From Cyanobacteria bacterium FACHB-63 (GTDB taxonomy: Bacteria > Cyanobacteriota > Cyanobacteriia > Leptolyngbyales > Leptolyngbyaceae), in the NCBI GenBank assembly GCA_014695255.1, contig JACJNX010000040.1:62001-126000 (forward strand): a stretch of 64,000 bases of DNA, in the 5' to 3' direction. Under the pieces are notes generated by a model that was given only the letters and a program-made list of their open reading frames with translations, did not search any database and was not told the origin of the DNA. The translations under genes and the position numbers were made by a program. Below, in pieces: positions 26,991 through 36,168 of this stretch (positions are counted from its first letter, which is position 1; every line of letters begins with the position of its first letter).

Positions 26991-27794
26991 ATGACTACAA
27001 CAAACACAGATTGCATCGGTAAAGTTTATCTCGTCGGCGCGGGACCTGGTGATCCGGGGTTGCTGACGCTAAAAGGAAAGGCTTTACTGGAATGTGCCGA
27101 TGTGGTTGTTTATGATGCCTTGGTGAGTGAGCCAATTTTGGCAATGATCAATCCGATCGCAGAACGGATTGATGCGGGAAAACGACGCGGGCGGCACTCC
27201 ATGTCGCAAGAAGAAATCACGCAAGTATTGATCGAAAAAGCACAAGAAGCGGCGATCGTGGTTCGGCTTAAAGGCGGCGATCCGTTTATCTTCGGGCGCG
27301 GGGGCGAGGAAATGATGGATCTCGTTGCCGCAGGTGTTTCTGTGGAAATGGTTCCAGGAATTACCTCTGGGATTGCGGCTCCAGCTTATGCAGGCATTCC
27401 GTTGACGCATCGATCGTATAGTTCATCGGTGACGTTTGTAACCGGACACGAAGAAGCCGGAAAGTATCGCCCTGCCGTAAATTGGGGCGCGATCGCGCAC
27501 GGCTCAGAAACGATCGTCATCTATATGGGTGTTCACAATCTGCCGCATATTATTGAACAACTCCATCAAGCGGGAATGAGTTTGGAAACGCCGATCGCAA
27601 TGGTGCGTTGGGGAACTCGCCCAGAGCAAGAAGAATTAATTGGAACACTTGAAACAATCTGCGCTCAGATAGAAGCTGCGAATTTTGGTGCACCTGCGAT
27701 CGTGGTCATCGGAAATGTAGTCAATCTGCATGAAGTTCTGTCACAATGTCGCCCTCAGTTTCTAGAGATCACACAGGACAGTCAACCCGAATGA
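26991..27794 (+). CDS. cobA: Uroporphyrinogen-III C-methyltransferase
   Basis: 267 residues. SUMT signatures: VYLVGAGPGDPGLLTLKG (near 12-29), DALV, VVRLKGGDPFIFGRGGEE, VPGITSGIAAPAYAGIPLTHR, VTGHE, YMGV and PAIVVIGNVV. A single-domain enzyme without a CysG oxidase/chelatase part or a HemD fusion. It makes precorrin-2 from uroporphyrinogen III using SAM. Cytoplasmic. It works with sirB upstream. The reading frame continues open for 37 codons past the TGA (see findings). Confidence 0.96.
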   Translation: MTTTNTDCIGKVYLVGAGPGDPGLLTLKGKALLECADVVVYDALVSEPILAMINPIAERIDAGKRRGRHSMSQEEITQVLIEKAQEAAIVVRLKGGDPFIFGRGGEEMMDLVAAGVSVEMVPGITSGIAAPAYAGIPLTHRSYSSSVTFVTGHEEAGKYRPAVNWGAIAHGSETIVIYMGVHNLPHIIEQLHQAGMSLETPIAMVRWGTRPEQEELIGTLETICAQIEAANFGAPAIVVIGNVVNLHEVLSQCRPQFLEITQDSQPE

Positions 27795-27982
27795 AGCGAC
27801 AATAATCGTAAGGATGATGCGCCGATATTAGTCATCGCTGAAGCTGCAAGACGAGTTTCAGAATCGTTTGGAATGTTGTGCAGACTGAAATTCCAGCATT
27901 AATTGAAATATTGAAGCAGAAAACTTCTGAAGTTTGAGCCTGTAAAATAGAGTGTGATCATTTAGACAAGAGCGAGTCAACA

Positions 27983-28909
27983 TTGCTTGAGTTTTATGTA
28001 GAAGAAAGCGGTGAGCGCATCGATCGATATCTCGCGGATCAACTTCCCGATCTGTCACGATCGCGCATTCAAAAACTAATCGAACTCGGTCACGTTCAGG
28101 TCAACGGAGAACTCTGTAAATCAAAAAAAGCAGAGGTCGAAGAGGGTGATTTAATTCAAATCGAACTACCTGAAGCCCAGCCGCTCGAACTTAAAGTCGA
28201 AGCAATTCCGTTAGATATCCTCTACGAAGATCACTCATTAATCATTGTGAATAAGCCTGCGGGAATGGTCGTACATCCCTCTGCTGGACATGAATCAGGA
28301 ACTTTAGTGAATGCGTTGTTATCGCATTGCGAAACGCTACCGGGAATTAATGGAATCCAGCGCCCCGGAATTGTGCATCGATTAGACAAAGACACCACAG
28401 GCGCGATCGTTGCTGCCAAAACCGAGCAAGCCTTTCATCATCTACAAGAACAATTCCGTACTAAAACTGCTCGACGGGACTATTACGCGATCGTTCATGG
28501 TTCGCCAAAACAAGAGAGCGGAACGATCGATCAACCGATTGGACGGCATCCCGTCGATCGACAAAAACAAGCGATCGTTCCCGAAGAAAAAGGCGGAAGA
28601 CGCGCAATCACACATTGGCAAATCAAAGAGCGCTTAGGAAACTATACGCTGCTGCAATTCGAACTAGAAACCGGAAGAACGCATCAAATTAGAGTCCATA
28701 GTGCTTTTATCGGGCATCCAGTCGTGGGCGATCCGGTTTATAGCTCTGGTCGATCGATTGGGGTGAACCTTCCCGGACAAGCCCTTCATGCTTGGCGACT
28801 GCGATTAATTCATCCGGTAACTGAGGAATGGATCGAAGCGATCGCGCCTGTCCCCGCTTACTTCACAACTTTGTTAGAGGTACTGAAAAAACGGGCGTTG
28901 CTAAACTAA
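27983..28909 (+). CDS. rluD: RluD-type ribosomal large subunit pseudouridine synthase
   Basis: 308 residues from TTG 27983. The N-terminal S4 RNA-binding domain (about 10-65: RIDRYLADQLPDLSRSRIQKLI) is followed by the RsuA/RluA catalytic domain with IVNKPAGMVVHPSAGHESGT and the catalytic Asp in IVHRLDKDTTGAIV. LETGRTHQIRVH is also conserved. It modifies uridines in 23S rRNA (RluD sites expected but unproven). A 188-base leader separates it from cobA. Confidence 0.93.
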   Translation: MLEFYVEESGERIDRYLADQLPDLSRSRIQKLIELGHVQVNGELCKSKKAEVEEGDLIQIELPEAQPLELKVEAIPLDILYEDHSLIIVNKPAGMVVHPSAGHESGTLVNALLSHCETLPGINGIQRPGIVHRLDKDTTGAIVAAKTEQAFHHLQEQFRTKTARRDYYAIVHGSPKQESGTIDQPIGRHPVDRQKQAIVPEEKGGRRAITHWQIKERLGNYTLLQFELETGRTHQIRVHSAFIGHPVVGDPVYSSGRSIGVNLPGQALHAWRLRLIHPVTEEWIEAIAPVPAYFTTLLEVLKKRALLN

Positions 28910-29003
28910 GAGTATGAATTAGACGGGAGCTAGCCCATCCCAAAACTTCAGGGATCTCAAGTGTGTGTTCTCGCTTTCGACGGGTTCACCCCAAAGATTT
29001 GAT

Positions 29004-30146
29004 CTAACCCCGTTTGGGTGCAGCATCAAAGGCGCGAGCGATCGCATTCCATGCTAGCTTGCGAGTTAGAGTATCACTGTAAGGCAACACGCGGACAGGT
29101 AGTCCATCCTTGCGGGAATTAGATTGATTCAACCAAGTGTAGCGATCGCTAATTCCCCAGGTGATTACGCCAATCACCGCAGGTTCATCAAGTACCACTG
29201 ACAAATATTCTTCATAGGCACGTGCTACCATGCGATCGCGCGCTGTCTGATCTGCTGGAAGATTCTGATCCGTCACATCTAACTCTGTGATCAAAATCTT
29301 TAGCCCCAAACTGGCAACGTCTTTGAGAAACTGCCTCAGCTTATTGGCATTAAATCGTGTTTCTGCAGCATCCAAATGCCCTTGAATTCCCAGTGCCTGT
29401 ACCGGAACCTTGCGTGACTTGAGATATTGCAACAGTTCTAGAATTGCTGATCGCGTTCGGTTATGAACGGGTATGTCGTACTCAACCGAATTGTCGTTAT
29501 AGACCAACAGGGCACGGGGATCAGCCGCCGCTGCCGCTCGAAACGCAATCTCGATATAATCCTTATCAAGCGTCGTTAACCATGGCATCGTTTGAAGTCC
29601 ATCTGATCGCCAACTCGGTATGCCTCCGATCGCTTCGTTCACCACATCCCAAGAGTGCATTCGTCCTGCATACCGTTTCACAACCGTTGTGATGTGTTCA
29701 GTGAGAACTTTCTCAGCAGTCCGACTGGTCACACTCTCTAGCCAGTCTGGATTGGAATGTTTCCAAACCAAGGTATGCCCCCGAAGCAGCAGTTTATTTT
29801 GTTGGGCATATTGTGCCATCCAATCTGCTTCAGTAAAGTCAAAGCGATCGGGTGCAGGGCGCAGGGGACCCCATTTCAAGGAGTTCTCAGGGACTAAAAT
29901 GCCACAGGTCTCAGCAAAGAGTTTGGCAAACTGTGGGTCTTGTTTCAGAGGGGAATAGTTTGAGGCTGAACCGTAAATTATTCCTTTTGCGGCAGCTCGT
30001 TGCTTTAATTGCATTTGTCCATTCACGGAGAAATTTTGTTGTAAATTGTCCGATGCTTGAACCGGGCGCCGCTCAACTCCAGAACAACCTGCTGCTGCAA
30101 CTGCTCCTAAACCGAGTTGCAAAGTGCGCCGTCTTGAAAGGGTCAT
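29004..30146 (-). CDS. GH10 endo-1,4-beta-xylanase-like lipoprotein
   Basis: 380 residues. The N-terminus SRRRTLQLGLGAVAAAGC combines a twin-arginine-like motif with a lipobox (AAGC), so it should be a lipoprotein exported by Tat. The GH10 barrel has the acid/base Glu in WDVVNEAI near 167, the nucleophile Glu in ILITELDVTD near 286, HTLVWKHSNPDW and VIGVITWGISDRYTWL. It acts on beta-1,4-linked xylan-like glycans at the cell surface. It flanks the polysaccharide island, so trimming or turnover of the organism's own polysaccharide is a sensible inference. Confidence 0.93.
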   Translation of the reverse strand: MTLSRRRTLQLGLGAVAAAGCSGVERRPVQASDNLQQNFSVNGQMQLKQRAAAKGIIYGSASNYSPLKQDPQFAKLFAETCGILVPENSLKWGPLRPAPDRFDFTEADWMAQYAQQNKLLLRGHTLVWKHSNPDWLESVTSRTAEKVLTEHITTVVKRYAGRMHSWDVVNEAIGGIPSWRSDGLQTMPWLTTLDKDYIEIAFRAAAAADPRALLVYNDNSVEYDIPVHNRTRSAILELLQYLKSRKVPVQALGIQGHLDAAETRFNANKLRQFLKDVASLGLKILITELDVTDQNLPADQTARDRMVARAYEEYLSVVLDEPAVIGVITWGISDRYTWLNQSNSRKDGLPVRVLPYSDTLTRKLAWNAIARAFDAAPKRG

Positions 30147-30691
30147 ACACGCTCTCCTAAGAATTGCTTAGCAACAAGATAACCTTCCGCAGTTTACTAT
30201 CCGATCGTTTCTGGGGGGCTTGAGACAGTGACAAGATCGATTCACACCCCAAACTCTACTGCACTTTGTAGTAAGACAATCAATGTAGCAAACTCATTTC
30301 ATCCGTTACAACTCGTTCAGGCAAGGCTAATGGAACACCGGATTGTGATTTGCGTCCGGTCGAGCGTTTGAGTTTAGCGCAAAGCTGGGTTAGTAGTTTT
30401 TACACAAACATAGAACCTCGAATTCCAGAGTCACCATTGACTAAATAAGCAGTTCAAGATATCAATCCCAATCTGAATCACACGCAGCGATCGCGCTCCA
30501 AACACAAGCCCAAGACGAAGGATGGCTGTTTCTACATTGCCTTGTCTTCGATCTTCGCAAATTTCGGGCTTTGATGCCGCTAGATGCACAACCTGCTTAA
30601 GTTCTACTCTCTCGCATAGAGTTTTTCAAGGACGACTACTTAAGGAATTGGCACTAGATTCCCTCACTTTTAGTGAAGAGAAGGTAAAGTC
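30147..30691. other. Non-coding gap at left border of the polysaccharide island
   Basis: 545 bases without an intact gene. Two adjacent open stretches lacking start codons, ending at TAA 30442-30444 and TAA 30598-30600, have protein-like composition (for example QAQDEGWLFLHCLVFDLRKF in the second). They may be debris of a degraded gene, but neither was recognised. Confidence 0.45.
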
Positions 30692-30787
30692 ATGAATGAC
30701 GACTTGCTTCATTTACTTGAAATCACCTATACCTTATTACTAACGCTCTGTATCGGATTTTCACTAAAATTTCCTGAACATGATTAA
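30692..30787 (+). CDS. 31-residue hydrophobic leader-type peptide
   Basis: ATG 30692 to TAA 30787, overlapping the ABC transporter start (30780) by eight bases. A GAAGG-like Shine-Dalgarno lies about eight bases upstream. The peptide starts MNDDLLHLLEI and has a single hydrophobic helix (YTLLLTLCIGF), so it could be a membrane micro-protein or a coupling ORF whose translation controls the transporter. Too short for homology judgement. Confidence 0.4.
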   Translation: MNDDLLHLLEITYTLLLTLCIGFSLKFPEHD

Positions 30788-32582
30788 TTATCTCAACAAG
30801 TTTCTATATATCCTGGGAGATGCCAGAAAGCATTTACTTCCACTGATAGTTATTTTTGTTCTATCATCCTTGCTAGAAGCTTTTGGGATTGGTTTGATTG
30901 GTCCTTTCCTCTGGTTGGCATCTAACCCAGATGCCATCAAGTCTATTTCTGTGCTGGAAAAAGTCTACGAGGTTTCAGGTTTTCAATCAACTCAACAGTT
31001 CATCCCTGTTCTTGGAATTGCACTCGTCATCACCTTCTTTGCTAGATCCTTAATCTATTTTCTCGCACGTCATCACATATCTAAATTTGGACTAGAGCAA
31101 CAGGCGAGGGTGATATTAAGGCTTTTGAATGCTTATTTATCTGCCCCATATACTTTTCATCTCAATCGGGACAGTGCCAGTCTAATCAATATCCTTATTC
31201 AAGAGACACAAAATTTTTGTCATCGATGCACGCTCCCTCTACTAGAGGTGCTCTCAAGCTCTATCACTGTTACTTTCTTGGTATTACTGCTTGCAAAGGC
31301 AAGTTCGCTTTTGTTTGTCATGATTCTAGCAATTGTCTTACCTACATTTCTGCTATTTTACGTTTTCAAGAAGAAGGCTAAGCGATGGGGTAGGGAGGTT
31401 ACTGAGTCAACTCATGGCATGATTCGCGTTATTAACCATAGTTTAGGAGGAGTAAAAGAAACCTACGCAATTGGTTGTAAGCCTTATTTCATGGAGCAGA
31501 TGAGAGAACAGGCATTCAAGAATGCAAGTTCTGTTACCAAAACCTTTAGCATGCAAATTCTACCTAAGGTTTCTATTGAGACTCTAATGGTTTCATTTGT
31601 TGTTCTTCTGGTATCTGTCTATCCAATTCTGTTTGGTCAGAAGGTTGAAACGATTTTACCGATTTTGAGCATCTTTGCTGTCGCATCCATGCGTTTAATT
31701 CCAGCAGTAAGTCAGTCACTCGCGGCGTTTTCTATTATGCAAGCATCGGAATATACGCTCGACATTATTTATGGTGACTTAAAGAGCCTAGAGCGATCGG
31801 ATAATACTTCTTTTAGTACAGATGAAAAATTGAATTTAGATAGACAAAACAGCATCCAGTCGGGGTACAAGCCATTACTAACTTTTAATAAAAGTGTTGA
31901 ACTCAAAAATGTTACTTACTCCTATCCGAACACTACAACGGCATCAATAAAAGATATCTCTTTCAGGATCGGTAAAGGGCAGTCGATTGGCTTAATCGGC
32001 AAATCTGGCGCTGGTAAAACAACTTTGGTAGACATAATTTTGGGTCTATTACAGCCGACAAGTGGAGATTTGCTTGTAGATGGAATTTCAATCTACAAAG
32101 ACTCCCAATCTTGGAGAAATTTGATTGGTTATATTCCGCAATCCATTTTCTTGATGGATGACACAGTTGAAAAAAATATTGCTTTTGGTGTTCCTGATTA
32201 CCTGATTGATAAGCAAAAGATTGATAAGGTAGTCCAAATGGCTCAACTCACTGATCTAATTGACCATTTACCCGAGGGACTAAACACATTTGTTGGCGAG
32301 AGAGGAGTACGATTATCGGGTGGTCAACGTCAACGGATTGGTATTGCAAGAGCGCTATATCATGATAGCGAAATTCTGATTCTTGATGAGGCGACTGCTG
32401 CATTGGATAATGAAACTGAGAGATTAGTATCTGAATCAATCCAACACTTGTCCGGTATTAAGACGCTGATTATTATCGCCCATCGCCTTTCGACGATTGA
32501 ACATTGCGATCAAATTTATGTGTTAGAGAGAGGCAGGCTTGTGAAGTCTGGTAGTTATAATGATGTCGTTTTAAACCGATGA
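30780..32582 (+). CDS. ABC transporter, fused permease-ATPase (PglK/MsbA-like flippase)
   Basis: 600 residues. The six-helix membrane domain (about 15-320) opens with LLPLIVIFVLSSLLEAFGIGLIGPFL. A C-terminal ATPase (about 365-595) has Walker A GLIGKSGAGKTTL, Q-loop GYIPQSIFLMDD, signature LSGGQRQRIGIARAL, Walker B ILILDEATAALD and H-loop IIAHRLST. A half-transporter working as a dimer. The PglK-like opening and its place among glycosyltransferases suggest flipping of lipid-linked oligosaccharide across the inner membrane. The region is clearly AT-richer than the flanks and poor in GCGATCGC sites, which suggests recent transfer. Confidence 0.88.
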   Translation: MINYLNKFLYILGDARKHLLPLIVIFVLSSLLEAFGIGLIGPFLWLASNPDAIKSISVLEKVYEVSGFQSTQQFIPVLGIALVITFFARSLIYFLARHHISKFGLEQQARVILRLLNAYLSAPYTFHLNRDSASLINILIQETQNFCHRCTLPLLEVLSSSITVTFLVLLLAKASSLLFVMILAIVLPTFLLFYVFKKKAKRWGREVTESTHGMIRVINHSLGGVKETYAIGCKPYFMEQMREQAFKNASSVTKTFSMQILPKVSIETLMVSFVVLLVSVYPILFGQKVETILPILSIFAVASMRLIPAVSQSLAAFSIMQASEYTLDIIYGDLKSLERSDNTSFSTDEKLNLDRQNSIQSGYKPLLTFNKSVELKNVTYSYPNTTTASIKDISFRIGKGQSIGLIGKSGAGKTTLVDIILGLLQPTSGDLLVDGISIYKDSQSWRNLIGYIPQSIFLMDDTVEKNIAFGVPDYLIDKQKIDKVVQMAQLTDLIDHLPEGLNTFVGERGVRLSGGQRQRIGIARALYHDSEILILDEATAALDNETERLVSESIQHLSGIKTLIIIAHRLSTIEHCDQIYVLERGRLVKSGSYNDVVLNR

Positions 32583-32803
32583 AAGAGTGAAGACCTATCT
32601 CAACGTGAAACTACTTAACTCATTATTCAGCACTCCTTGGAAGTGTTAAGGGTAGAGACTTGAACCATGGCAAAAAATTCTTAGCTGCAAGTCTCACATT
32701 TCCTACATTAACCACCTAAAAAGCTCCAGCGTCCAAGTTGGGCGGAGTTTAATCGAAAAAAAATCATTGAGAATTAGACTGGTGCTCACCTAGTACAACC
32801 CCT

Positions 32804-33880
32804 ATGAAGAATCCAAACGTTGTTTTTTTATCAGATTTAGGTAACAATCCCTATCGTAATTTATTGATTGATAATCTGAAGTATCAGGGATTTAGGGTTG
32901 TAGATTATTTCCCGACCTCTATTTTCCTACCTAAATTTTGGGGAAAGATTAAGCCTGAAATCTTACATCTACATCATATTCATTTTTTCTTCCTTGGCTC
33001 CAATCCATTCAAACGTTGGATTAAGTTCTTTATTTTTGTAATCCAAATTCTGATCTTGAAATTAGTAAATGTAAAAATTGTTTGGACAGTTCATGAATGG
33101 TCAGATAAATATCAAGGTAAGTGGGGTGAGATTTATCCTTTCTGGAGTGTAAGCTTTGGTCGATTGTTTGATGGCTTTATTGTTCATTGTCAAACCACAA
33201 AGAATGCCATTATTAGAGATCTTAGAATTGAGAACCAACGTAAAGTCTTTGTTGTACCGCATGGGCACTATATCAATGCCTATAAAAATGACTGTGACCA
33301 GGCTCACGCACGCCAATTGTTAGCTGTCCCCCAAGAGCACGTGGTTTTCCTGCTATTCGGCAATATCTATCGCTCAAAGGGAACTTTGGAAGCGATCGAG
33401 GCTTTCAAGCAGCTTCCTAAGAGCACTGCATTTCTTCTGGTTGCAGGCTTTCCGGTTGAAGATGATATTGAAGAAATCATTCGCCATCAAATTAAGGGTT
33501 ACGATAATATTCTTTTCACTCCTAAACCCATTGATGATGATGACATCCAAATATACATGAATGCTTGTGATTGTTTTATGGTTCCCTACAAGGTTTTTAC
33601 AACCTCTGGAGTGACCTTGCTTGGTATGTCTTTTGGTAAAGCTTGTATAGCTCCAAGAATGGGTTACTTTAGTGATGTCTTAGATGAATCTGGTGCATTT
33701 CTTTATGACCTAGAAGATAAAGACGGATTACTTCAAGTGATGAAGCTCGCTATAGAACGCCAGGCAGCGCTGGCTGAGATGGGTAAATCTAATTTAGAAA
33801 AAGCTCAACAATGGAGCTGGGAATACGTTGCGGCAGAGACAGCTAAGGTATATCGCTGGTGCTTTAAAACCTCTTCGTAG
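32804..33880 (+). CDS. GT4-like glycosyltransferase
   Basis: 358 residues, GT-B fold. The N-terminal acceptor half (LHLHHIHFFFLGSNPFKR, IVWTVHEWSD) is followed by a donor half beginning HVVFLLFGNIYRSKGTLEAIEAF. The nucleotide-sugar site is near 260-300 (ACDCFMVPYKVFTTSGVTLLGMSFGKACI), where relatives usually have an E-x7-E motif; here it is degenerate. A hydrophobic stretch (about 68-90) may bind the membrane. Together with the ABC gene it forms an AT-rich segment with few GCGATCGC palindromes, probably acquired. A role in assembling the island's polysaccharide is inferred. Confidence 0.82.
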   Translation: MKNPNVVFLSDLGNNPYRNLLIDNLKYQGFRVVDYFPTSIFLPKFWGKIKPEILHLHHIHFFFLGSNPFKRWIKFFIFVIQILILKLVNVKIVWTVHEWSDKYQGKWGEIYPFWSVSFGRLFDGFIVHCQTTKNAIIRDLRIENQRKVFVVPHGHYINAYKNDCDQAHARQLLAVPQEHVVFLLFGNIYRSKGTLEAIEAFKQLPKSTAFLLVAGFPVEDDIEEIIRHQIKGYDNILFTPKPIDDDDIQIYMNACDCFMVPYKVFTTSGVTLLGMSFGKACIAPRMGYFSDVLDESGAFLYDLEDKDGLLQVMKLAIERQAALAEMGKSNLEKAQQWSWEYVAAETAKVYRWCFKTSS

Positions 33881-34144
33881 GATCACTAAATAAGGTATCC
33901 ACACAGGGCAATAGTCCGGATAGTTTTTGGCAAAGGTGGCGAGGAAAGCGATCCGACAAATCGAGTTCGCTTGTAGGCCACTTCATTAGTAATCAGCTCT
34001 GTGAATTGGCATACAACAAAACTTGGATATTACTCTCGCTGCAGCAAGCCCCGCGTAAGGGGCGATCGAGCAGCATATTGGCTCACATTTGTTGTCACCA
34101 CATCCGAATTCAGTGATTTTGCCTCTCAATCTTGGCTTTGATAC

Positions 34145-34180
34145 GTAATCGCACCAAGCTGATAGACCTGGTGCGATTAC
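34145..34180. repeat. Perfect 12-base inverted repeat
   Basis: GTAATCGCACCA (34145-34156), a 12-base spacer, and TGGTGCGATTAC (34169-34180). There is no T-run on either side, so it is not a classical terminator. It may be a regulatory hairpin or a trace of a mobile element next to the oxidoreductase relic. Confidence 0.85.
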
Positions 34181-34187
34181 TCATAGT

Positions 34188-34322
34188 ATGGGTCGAGGTC
34201 AGATCGAGACTCTGATTAATCAATTTTTGAGCGATCACCAGACCCACAATCTGCCCCCCAATAATGCAGACCTCGGTTTAGAGCGTTTCATCAGCTAGAA
34301 GTCTACGTGCATCAATAATCAT
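34188..34322 (-). pseudogene. N-terminal relic of GMC/FAD-type oxidoreductase
   Basis: Starting at ATG 34322 the frame reads MIIDARRLLADETL, an in-frame TAA, then TEVCIIGGQIVGLVIAQKLINQ. This matches the opening of cyanobacterial GMC-type oxidoreductases (MIIDAR..., then a dinucleotide-binding strand like VCIIGAGPAGL-IA-EL). A stop replaces one codon, the glycine motif is degraded, and the rest of the gene is missing. Such oxidoreductases are sometimes found near polysaccharide genes. Confidence 0.55.
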
Positions 34323-34471
34323 GAATTTTATCTGGACGACCCTGACAAGTATTTGATCTGTTTACTGCTCTGAGTGAAACAATCAAGTGACCATCACCCT
34401 GAGCTGATATCGCCGTGTGTCATGAGGCCCATTCTCCACTGTTTTGCAGCGGAGTAGCAGCGATCGAGCGA

Positions 34472-35812
34472 TTAGTTGTTGAACTGCGAGTAATCGGATG
34501 CTGAATTTACCAAGCCGCGATTTCCGCGAGCCTGAGCGCCCTGTAGACATTGAAAAATCTGGCTGGCAAACTGCTCTGCTGTATTACGATCGGCAAACTG
34601 CTTTTGGAGTGTCGGGTCACACAGCTCACTTGGAATTTCTAGCAGATAGCGTGTCATTCCCTTGGCGATTTCCTCTGGATTAGTTGAATCAACCGCTAGT
34701 CCTAGGTGATAGTGTCGAGTGAGTTCTCCTACCAGTCCAAAATCCGAAGCCAGCACTGGCTTTTGAGCTGCCGCCGCCCGGACTAAAATCGCGCTCATGC
34801 CAATATGACGTTGATAGGGGACTAATACGACATCAGAAATCTGAAAATAGGGATGAATCGCTTCATCTGCTACAAAAGTATCTTCGGTAATTACCTGAAT
34901 CGCCTTCGTTCTAGTCAATTCAGCAATCCGCGCTTCAAGGTGCTGGGGTTCTTCGACTGGGCCGACCACGAGCAGCGTCATGCGTTGACAGAGGGCAGGT
35001 GGCAATAGCGCGATCGCGTCTAAGACTTCGCTGGCTCCTTTGCGCCGACTCATCGCCCCAAACAGCAGAAATACAGTCCGGTTCGATTGAATGCCCAAGC
35101 GAGCTTTCAAGTGCTCATACTCGCTGTCAGCGTAACTGTATCGCTGCACTGGATCGGGTAGGTAAGCTGCCTTCGTGGTGCCATAGACCTGATTGATGTA
35201 CTCAGCCGCAAACGGATCGAGACAAAACAGCGTTTGTAGATTCGGCACGGGCAAAAATCGCGCTAAACACACACGATCGCGCCACTGCCAAACACTCTCT
35301 TTGCCTTCAGGGCTGTAGTTTGGAAACGTACCATAATGCAGTATCGGTCGGAAGTAGATGGCACTCATCGAACAAGGCAAGGAAACCCTTAGACCCAGAC
35401 GCAACAGAATCGTATCTAGGTACATGACAAAGATATGAGTTGTGCCTAGCGATAGCGCATATTTGCGTAGCAAGCGCCATTCTTGAAACGCTCGCACAAT
35501 TCGACCACGAAAGGACTGACCCAACTCAAAGCTATTAAATAATTCGGCATCTTCCTCTTCAGTGATCGACACAAATCGAACCGTCGGAGACAATTTAGCC
35601 AGATTGACAATATTGGAGTGCTGCTGCATGAACTTCGGCGAAACTAGCACGTCTAACTGTCCAGACAGGTTGTGCTGACACCAGTACTTGACCAAATGCT
35701 GAATGTAGCCAGGGTGATGTCCGCGAGTATCGAGTTCAAACAGCAGGAACCGCTCTCGCTCCCCACTTTGCCCTCGATTTGCAATGGGGTACATTGCCTG
35801 TGTTTCTAACAT
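34472..35812 (-). CDS. GT4 family glycosyltransferase
   Basis: 446 residues, GT-B fold. The N-terminal half has FLLFELDTRGHHPGYIQHLV. The donor half starts TVFLLFGAMSRRKGASEVLDAI, with the sugar-nucleotide region SDVVLVPYQRHIGMSAILVRAAAAQKPVLASDFGLVGEL. This corresponds to the E-x7-E site, with substitution of the usual glutamates. No signal peptide; probably peripheral on the cytoplasmic membrane. It points away from the next gene pair and is separated by 356 bases from the co-directional epimerase. The acceptor cannot be predicted. Confidence 0.85.
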   Translation of the reverse strand: MLETQAMYPIANRGQSGERERFLLFELDTRGHHPGYIQHLVKYWCQHNLSGQLDVLVSPKFMQQHSNIVNLAKLSPTVRFVSITEEEDAELFNSFELGQSFRGRIVRAFQEWRLLRKYALSLGTTHIFVMYLDTILLRLGLRVSLPCSMSAIYFRPILHYGTFPNYSPEGKESVWQWRDRVCLARFLPVPNLQTLFCLDPFAAEYINQVYGTTKAAYLPDPVQRYSYADSEYEHLKARLGIQSNRTVFLLFGAMSRRKGASEVLDAIALLPPALCQRMTLLVVGPVEEPQHLEARIAELTRTKAIQVITEDTFVADEAIHPYFQISDVVLVPYQRHIGMSAILVRAAAAQKPVLASDFGLVGELTRHYHLGLAVDSTNPEEIAKGMTRYLLEIPSELCDPTLQKQFADRNTAEQFASQIFQCLQGAQARGNRGLVNSASDYSQFNN

Positions 35813-36168
35813 AAATCAAGCGCCTCAAGTTCCGTAGCGTTTTAATTTGATCAACGAAGCCTAGCAAGAAGCGTGAGTCACTGCAATGCAAATTCAAAGC
35901 ATCGCTTAAACTCGCAAAAGGGTTAAATAGAAGCTTCGGGGCGACGCAGCGATCGCGAGGTGTGTCCTGAGCAAATCTTCTCTGATGAATTCTCCGTCAA
36001 CCGACATGCTGACTAAGATTAAATCAATGCAGCCCTAAATAATGTAGTTAGACAAGCTTTCTTGTGGCATACTCAGATCCACCTGCATTAACTCCGCCGC
36101 TTTCTAGCAATGAAATTTTGGAAGCTGGAGCATCCAATTGTTTATCATTACGATTTTTCAGTGTAAGG
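35813..36168. other. Intergenic region with possible gene relic
   Basis: 356 bases between two minus-strand genes. Apart from the 18-codon plus-strand ORF at 36110-36166 nothing coding is seen. It probably holds the promoter of the minus-strand glycosyltransferase; no clear boxes were identified. Confidence 0.5.
36110..36166 (+). pseudogene. Possible transglutaminase-like N-terminal relic
   Basis: An ORF of 18 codons reading KFWKLEHPIVYHYDFSV, then TAA. The pattern L-x-H-x-I-x-Y-x-Y resembles the first strand of the bacterial transglutaminase-like N-terminal domain. It stops three bases before the convergent epimerase end. Very short, so it may be chance. Confidence 0.25.

Larger units (their letters stand above)
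33881..34471. other. Gap with gene debris between two glycosyltransferases
   Basis: 591 bases without an intact gene. It holds a GMC-oxidoreductase-like relic (34188-34322, minus) and a perfect 12-base inverted repeat (34145-34180). A minus-strand stretch around 33930-34000 (reading YKRTRFVGSLSS) faintly recalls transposase helices but is not convincing. Confidence 0.6.

Noticed and set aside
33930-34000. Minus-strand stretch reading YKRTRFVGSLSS resembling transposase helix sequence
   Set aside because: Too short and no catalytic residues or terminal repeats; the resemblance is weak.
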